Source of the DNA: a virus
Reading direction: 5' to 3' (one strand)
IMG/VR virus record: IMGVR_UViG_3300025407_000092
Coordinates: 1 to 28,953 of that record
DNA length: 28,953 bases
The notes under the pieces are model-generated. The model ran no database searches. It was not told the origin of the DNA and was given only the letters and a program-made list of their open reading frames with translations. A program made the translations under genes and the position numbers. This document shows, one piece after another, positions 26,235-28,953 of this stretch. Positions within the stretch are counted from its first letter, which is position 1, and each line of letters starts with the position of its first letter.

Positions 26235-26262
26235 TTGACTTTTGGCATGGATGTGTTATCCT
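26235..26262 (+). promoter_or_regulatory. Dispersed-family promoter with weak -10
   Basis: GC-TTGACT (26235-26240), TTTGG spacer of 16 nt, TATCCT (26257-26262). Drives the last three genes of the island. Confidence 0.8.
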
Positions 26263-26289
26263 AGCCATACAATTAAAAAGGAGAAAAAT

Positions 26290-26559
26290 ATGACTGAAAA
26301 AGAAAAATTAGATTGGGAATTACAAGCTTACGGATGCTCTAAAGCGTCCCTTATGAGAATGGTAAAAGAGCAAGCCTTCCCAGGCACAGAGCTCATGTTC
26401 GCAGCTGGTATCCTATCAGATGCACAGGAAATCATCAGCGCTGAATTCAACGAGGACGGCTGGGTATCTCCAGACCAAGCGAATCAAGCTAGACAGTTCC
26501 TCAATCGTGCTAAATGCATCATGTTCAACTTGATGGAATCCAGAAAGGAGCCTGTATGA
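26290..26559 (+). CDS. 89-aa helical protein, unknown
   Basis: ATG 26290 after AAGGAG; earlier codons lie in the promoter. MTEKEKLDWELQAYGCSKAS, then helices with LMFAAGILSDAQEIISAEF and ANQARQFLNRAKCIMFNLME. Nearly all-helical; pattern of repeated small helices. ATGA overlap with the next gene. Such proteins are frequent hypotheticals in phages. Confidence 0.8.
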   Translation: MTEKEKLDWELQAYGCSKASLMRMVKEQAFPGTELMFAAGILSDAQEIISAEFNEDGWVSPDQANQARQFLNRAKCIMFNLMESRKEPV

Positions 26560-26852
26560 GAATCGAAAAGCTATCTTCAGCAGGAGGCACTTCCCTCCAA
26601 GGCGAAGTCTATACGGACTATGATACACTGGTGGCAGCCTTCGGTGAACCATCCTACGGTCCAGATGAGGACCCATCCGATAAGGTGACCTGTGAATGGG
26701 TGCTAGAAATCGATGGCACGGTGGTGACCATATACGACTGGAAGGAATACGGTGATACCCCTAGGCACTATTATGACTGGCACATTGGCGGGTATGATAG
26801 AAGAGCAGTGGACAAGGTTGAATCAATAATTAGGGAGGTAGAAAATGCTTAA
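26556..26852 (+). CDS. Conserved phage protein, 98 aa (FGEPSYG...WVLEIDGTVVTIYDWK type)
   Basis: ATG 26556 with AAGGAG; the longer frame overlaps the previous gene. MRIEKLSSAGGTSLQGEVYT, LVAAFGEPSYGPDEDPSDKV, CEWVLEIDGTVVTIYDWKEY, then WHIGG. This beta-rich family recurs across many phages, usually in early regions, with no assigned function that I know. Followed by the 43-aa gene (8-nt overlap). Confidence 0.8.
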   Translation: MRIEKLSSAGGTSLQGEVYTDYDTLVAAFGEPSYGPDEDPSDKVTCEWVLEIDGTVVTIYDWKEYGDTPRHYYDWHIGGYDRRAVDKVESIIREVENA

Positions 26853-26976
26853 AGGACTATTAATTGGTATTGTATTAGGATTGGTAATAAAATATGCTGT
26901 ATCGGACTCTAGGTGGTTTCAGCATGATGAATTCGCTGAGTTCAAATCAACGAGCTCATTCGAGCAGTTCAAATAG
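26845..26976 (+). CDS. 43-aa single-TM microprotein, last gene of the island
   Basis: ATG 26845 with GGGAGGT, TAG 26974-26976. MLKGLLIGIVLGLVIKYAVS forms one TM, followed by DSRWFQHDEFAEFKSTSSFE and QFK. Translation coupled to the upstream gene by overlap; terminator 33 nt downstream. Confidence 0.75.
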   Translation: MLKGLLIGIVLGLVIKYAVSDSRWFQHDEFAEFKSTSSFEQFK

Positions 26977-27008
26977 TTTTATCGGCGTCTAGTCAGCGCC
27001 ACTCTCCG

Positions 27009-27038
27009 GAGGTGTCCATTGGGGCACCTCTTTTTTTT
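27009..27038 (+). terminator. Strong intrinsic terminator of the plus-strand island
   Basis: GAGGTGTCC (27009-27017), loop ATTG, GGGCACCTC (27022-27030; one G-U pair), then eight T. A smaller GGCG/CGCC hairpin precedes it near 26983-27000. The following 27039-27122 holds no gene. Confidence 0.95.
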
Positions 27039-27122
27039 GGAGGCGGCTTAAGAATCGCTATGTGTCCTATAAAAAAAAGCCATCCATGGTCGGACTCTGA
27101 ATTCAGTAACTTTTTTTCTAGC

Positions 27123-27422
27123 CTATTTTTTTGTGGAATCGAAATTTTTTCCGGAGGGTTTTCGTGTTCCCTTAATTTTTTCCTGGAGGTCTATAATCTC
27201 CAAGTCTTTATCGGCTAATTGAACCTTGAGCGTTTGAATCACTTCATTAGACATTATCAGTTTAGTTTCTAATTCATCTACAGACTTTACCACGGAGTCT
27301 ATTCTAGTCACTTCATCAATATAATTATTATGATATTCTGAGCCATAGTACCAAATCATCGCTATTAATATAACGATTAATCCCAATAATACGTCATCTT
27401 TACCTATTTTAATTTTGTCCAT
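27123..27422 (-). CDS. 99-aa N-anchored coiled-coil protein, inner-membrane spanin candidate
   Basis: Shine-Dalgarno GAGGA. Residues 10-27 (DVLLGLIVILIAMIWYYG) form one TM, then a long heptad-rich helix (VKSVDELETKLIMSNEVIQT, LADKDLEIIDLQEKIKG) and a basic tail. This is the topology of i-spanins (N-in TM, periplasmic coiled coil). A lipoprotein gene lies about 0.75 kb upstream on the same strand. No sequence family recognised, so spanin is inference. Confidence 0.7.
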   Translation of the reverse strand: MDKIKIGKDDVLLGLIVILIAMIWYYGSEYHNNYIDEVTRIDSVVKSVDELETKLIMSNEVIQTLKVQLADKDLEIIDLQEKIKGTRKPSGKNFDSTKK

Positions 27423-27664
27423 CTGTATCCTCTTTCAATCTCTTCTTTAGTCCAACCATCATATTTTATCAGATTTCTCTTCCATCTCTTATAATCTGAT
27501 AGTAAGTAAGCAAAAGTACCACCAGGAAACTTAGGAACTTCTTCTTTTATCATAGCATCTTTTTTATCGTGTTCAAGCCATAAAATATACACAACACATA
27601 CAATAAAAAAGGCGGATATCAGAGGCCAAGGTAGATTATAATTGAATATATTAAAATTATCCAT
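27404..27664 (-). CDS. 86-aa membrane protein
   Basis: Shine-Dalgarno GAGGA; overlaps neighbours on both sides. TM about 12-30 (WPLISAFFIVCVVYILWLEH), then a charged soluble part containing FPGGTFAYLLSDYKRWKRNL and KYDGWTKEEIERGYRWTK. Unknown. Placed between two coiled-coil membrane proteins, so it may belong to the same envelope complex. Confidence 0.75.
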   Translation of the reverse strand: MDNFNIFNYNLPWPLISAFFIVCVVYILWLEHDKKDAMIKEEVPKFPGGTFAYLLSDYKRWKRNLIKYDGWTKEEIERGYRWTKLK

Positions 27665-27875
27665 TTTTATCCTCTAGAAATTTAAGTCGCTTTCTTAAAA
27701 AACTCACATCTTCTTGTAGAGATACCACTTGATTTGTCTTGATATACAGTTCATGACGGACTTCATCATCTATTTTTTCAAATAATTTCTGCCTATCTTT
27801 ACTTTTCCAATCATGGGTTACATTAATACCTATCAGGATACCCATGATAAAGAAAACTATGCACATAACAATCAT
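27657..27875 (-). CDS. 72-aa N-anchored coiled-coil protein
   Basis: Shine-Dalgarno GGAGAAG. TM residues 2-19 (IVMCIVFFIMGILIGINV), then helix with heptads (LFEKIDDEVRHELYIKTNQV, LQEDVSFLRKRLKFLEDK). Same topology as the 99-aa protein; also an i-spanin-like layout. Overlaps the next gene by 8 nt. Confidence 0.75.
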   Translation of the reverse strand: MIVMCIVFFIMGILIGINVTHDWKSKDRQKLFEKIDDEVRHELYIKTNQVVSLQEDVSFLRKRLKFLEDKNG

Positions 27876-27893
27876 ATATTCTTCTCCAAATTA

Positions 27894-28157
27894 TCACAAG
27901 CCAATCACAAATCTTGATGAATCATACTTATGAATATGCTTACAGTCTAATTTTTTGATATATTTCTTGTAAGCATCTGGTTCCATGTAAAATTGTAAGA
28001 CATCTTTTAAGGACATAGCGAGTTTTATCTCTTCCTTGTCTTCTTTATACTTGAGAGCGACTTCGAGTTGTCTTTGGAGTTCTCCCACGATGATGCATTC
28101 CATCTGGATATCTGTAAGTTGTATAGAAAATGTGTTAGAAATGTGTTTGGAAGTCAT
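27894..28157 (-). CDS. 87-aa helical protein, unknown
   Basis: ATG 28157 (MTSKHISNTFSIQLTDIQME); the frame extends 31 codons upstream, but that stretch lies over the lipoprotein gene in another frame. Helical, with VGELQRQLEVALKYKEDKEE and a Lys/His-rich C-terminus. No Shine-Dalgarno seen. No family recognised. Confidence 0.65.
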   Translation of the reverse strand: MTSKHISNTFSIQLTDIQMECIIVGELQRQLEVALKYKEDKEEIKLAMSLKDVLQFYMEPDAYKKYIKKLDCKHIHKYDSSRFVIGL

Positions 28158-28168
28158 ATTTTTGTCTT

Positions 28169-28342
28169 TTAAAAGTCTTTTTTGAATCCCGGAGTGCAAC
28201 GGACAAATTCTCCAGTCTGAATTTGACTGGAATCCTTTGAGGTTATGCACGTTTTCTCAAGAGATGAGCATCCGGTAAGTAGGAGGAATAGGAAAATCGT
28301 TGGAAACGCTGGAAAAACTGTAAGGAATTTAGATTGAAACAT
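28169..28342 (-). CDS. 57-aa lipoprotein, outer-membrane spanin candidate
   Basis: ATG 28342 to TAA 28169. Signal MFQSKFLTVFPAFPTIFLFL followed by the lipobox LLTGC with C25, then a 32-residue mature part SSLEKTCITSKDSSQIQTGE, FVRCTPGFKKDF containing two more Cys. Small phage lipoproteins of this size are usually o-spanins or superinfection-exclusion proteins. Overlaps the CDGSH-like gene by 14 nt. Two TM/coiled-coil genes follow on the same strand. Confidence 0.8.
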   Translation of the reverse strand: MFQSKFLTVFPAFPTIFLFLLLTGCSSLEKTCITSKDSSQIQTGEFVRCTPGFKKDF

Positions 28343-28517
28343 ATTTTTTAGTTTTGACTAGTGAATTCTTGTTTAGTTTATCGATTTCTTCTTTGGTTAG
28401 CGTAGAATGAGAGCTATCGCACCATCCATTTGGGTCTTTTGTCTTTCCACAGCCGCATTTTCCGATTTCTGCTAGTTCAGAAAGTCTTTTTTTGTCCCAA
28501 TCAGCTATTTTTTTCAT
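28329..28517 (-). CDS. 62-aa CDGSH-like iron-sulphur or zinc mini-protein
   Basis: Residues 21-37 read CGCGKTKDPNGWCDSSH: C21-x-C23-x9-C33-D-S-S-H37. The CDGSH 2Fe-2S motif is C-x-C-x8-C-D-G-(S/T/A)-H; here there is one extra residue and Gly is Ser. Flanks are basic helices (MKKIADWDKKRLSELAEIGK). The three Cys and one His would bind a 2Fe-2S cluster or zinc. Starts 1 nt after the co-chaperonin stop. Function in the phage is unknown; redox sensing or Fe-S handling is a guess. Confidence 0.65.
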   Translation of the reverse strand: MKKIADWDKKRLSELAEIGKCGCGKTKDPNGWCDSSHSTLTKEEIDKLNKNSLVKTKKYVSI

Positions 28518-28518
28518 A

Positions 28519-28842
28519 TTAGTGTAGTTTAGGGAATGCTCGTAGGTTGTCTTCGTGTCTTACGATATCAGTTTCTTCAACAAAATCATCAAATATCATA
28601 ACCACATTTTCTTCGGTGACAATCCAATAGTCTTCGTCTTCAAATTTAGTTTGTGAAGCAGTTTGCCAGTTAGGAAGAATAGCATCACCTACTCTAACCT
28701 CTTTAACAGTATTACCTACAGCAACCACACGGCCTTTTTGTGCCTCGGCTGGGTCATTAGATGATAGGATAATACCAGATTGTGTCTTTAAGTTTCTTTC
28801 AATCAGTTTTACAATAATTTTGTCGCCAATGGGTCTTAACAT
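28519..28842 (-). CDS. GroES-like co-chaperonin (gp31 functional equivalent)
   Basis: 107 aa, Shine-Dalgarno AAGGA. N-terminus MLRPIGDKIIVKLIERNLKT, then QSGIILSSNDPAEAQKGRVV and VGNTVKEVRVGDAILPN, the Cpn10 beta-barrel with the mobile-loop position at about 18-30. Bacterial GroES is about 97 aa. C-terminal tail DNLRAFPKLH is extra. T4 gp31 replaces GroES to fold the major capsid protein; this one is closer to GroES in sequence than T4 gp31 is. Confidence 0.85.
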   Translation of the reverse strand: MLRPIGDKIIVKLIERNLKTQSGIILSSNDPAEAQKGRVVAVGNTVKEVRVGDAILPNWQTASQTKFEDEDYWIVTEENVVMIFDDFVEETDIVRHEDNLRAFPKLH

Positions 28843-28857
28843 AATAATCCTTAAATT

Positions 28858-28953
28858 TTAAAAAAATATATTTCGTTGTATTAACTTACTTCTACCTTCT
28901 GGTGTCTTCTTTAACTTCTTAATGACATGGTGTGTCTTTTTAATTTGCAACTT
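28858..28953 (-). CDS. C-terminal fragment of an unidentified gene
   Basis: Open from the window edge to TAA 28858-28860: 31 residues, KLQIKKTHHVIKKLKKTPEG, then RSKLIQRNIFF. Strongly basic. The gap to the co-chaperonin is 15 nt and contains its Shine-Dalgarno. Too short to assign. Confidence 0.55.
   Translation of the reverse strand, partial: KLQIKKTHHVIKKLKKTPEGRSKLIQRNIFF

Noticed and set aside
27039-27122. Minus-strand terminator at the T8 near 27070
   Set aside because: The preceding sequence gives only 4-bp stems with a 2-nt loop or a weak 4-bp alternative, so an intrinsic terminator is not supported.

Overview
This window is a piece of an AT-rich, T4-like contractile-tailed phage (myovirus) genome. 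The evidence is gene content and order. The C-terminus of head-completion protein gp4 is followed by baseplate wedge gp53, a tail-tube-fold protein and a gp26-type hub protein. On the other strand lies the T4-type block gp33-gp59-gp32, then a CobS-like AAA+ ATPase and a gp31/GroES-like co-chaperonin. No host gene, rRNA, convincing tRNA, CRISPR array or transposon is visible. The host is probably a Gram-negative aquatic bacterium: promoters match the sigma-70 consensus, there is a lipobox lipoprotein, and gp4, cobS and purD resemble versions I associate with marine and freshwater T4-like phages. That host guess is inference.

Layout. (a) 1-6163, plus strand: late morphogenesis genes gp4 (partial), gp53, tail tube, gp26 with a -1-frame extension, then two long tail proteins sharing an N-terminal domain, one of which carries a T4-type lysozyme domain. 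A probable PD-(D/E)XK nuclease sits on the minus strand between gp4 and gp53 with its own promoter. A bidirectional terminator near 6.17 kb separates this block from the next. (b) 6217-8162, minus strand: the replication and late-transcription core gp32, gp59, gp33 and a 57-aa protein. (c) 8162-9846: a cell-wall hydrolase and several small exported proteins, including a secreted HNH protein. (d) 9843-19151: a long minus-strand run of tightly overlapping genes. Recognisable members are a Cas4/RecB-like nuclease, purD, a CobS-like ATPase and a mini-protein like the LigA N-terminus; many members are membrane microproteins of 24-60 aa. (e) 19165-24255, minus strand: metallophosphoesterase, Api92-like, LPD29-like and Gp88-like proteins, with three structured non-coding stretches. 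(f) 24424-27038, plus strand: an island of small genes, most with a private promoter, closed by a strong terminator. (g) 27123-28953, minus strand: small TM/coiled-coil proteins, a lipoprotein, a CDGSH-like mini-protein and the GroES-like protein.

Control. At least 18 near-identical promoters (TTGACT/A, a spacer of exactly 16 nt with one 17-nt exception, then TATAAT-like, usually preceded by GC and followed by GG) are scattered over both strands of the accessory region. A further few with 17-nt spacers lie inside or beside replication genes. Three genes start 8-10 nt after the -10 hexamer and have no Shine-Dalgarno, so they look leaderless. T4-late-like ATAAATA motifs occur before gp53 and gp32.

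The observations most worth following are: the gp26 programmed -1 frameshift (slippery TTTTTTC with an internal Shine-Dalgarno 9 nt upstream); the 16-nt-spacer promoter family, one copy of which doubles as a terminator arm; the self-promoted antisense nuclease; the three GC-rich structured intergenic regions; and a lipoprotein/CDGSH-like/TM-coiled-coil cluster beside the co-chaperonin.
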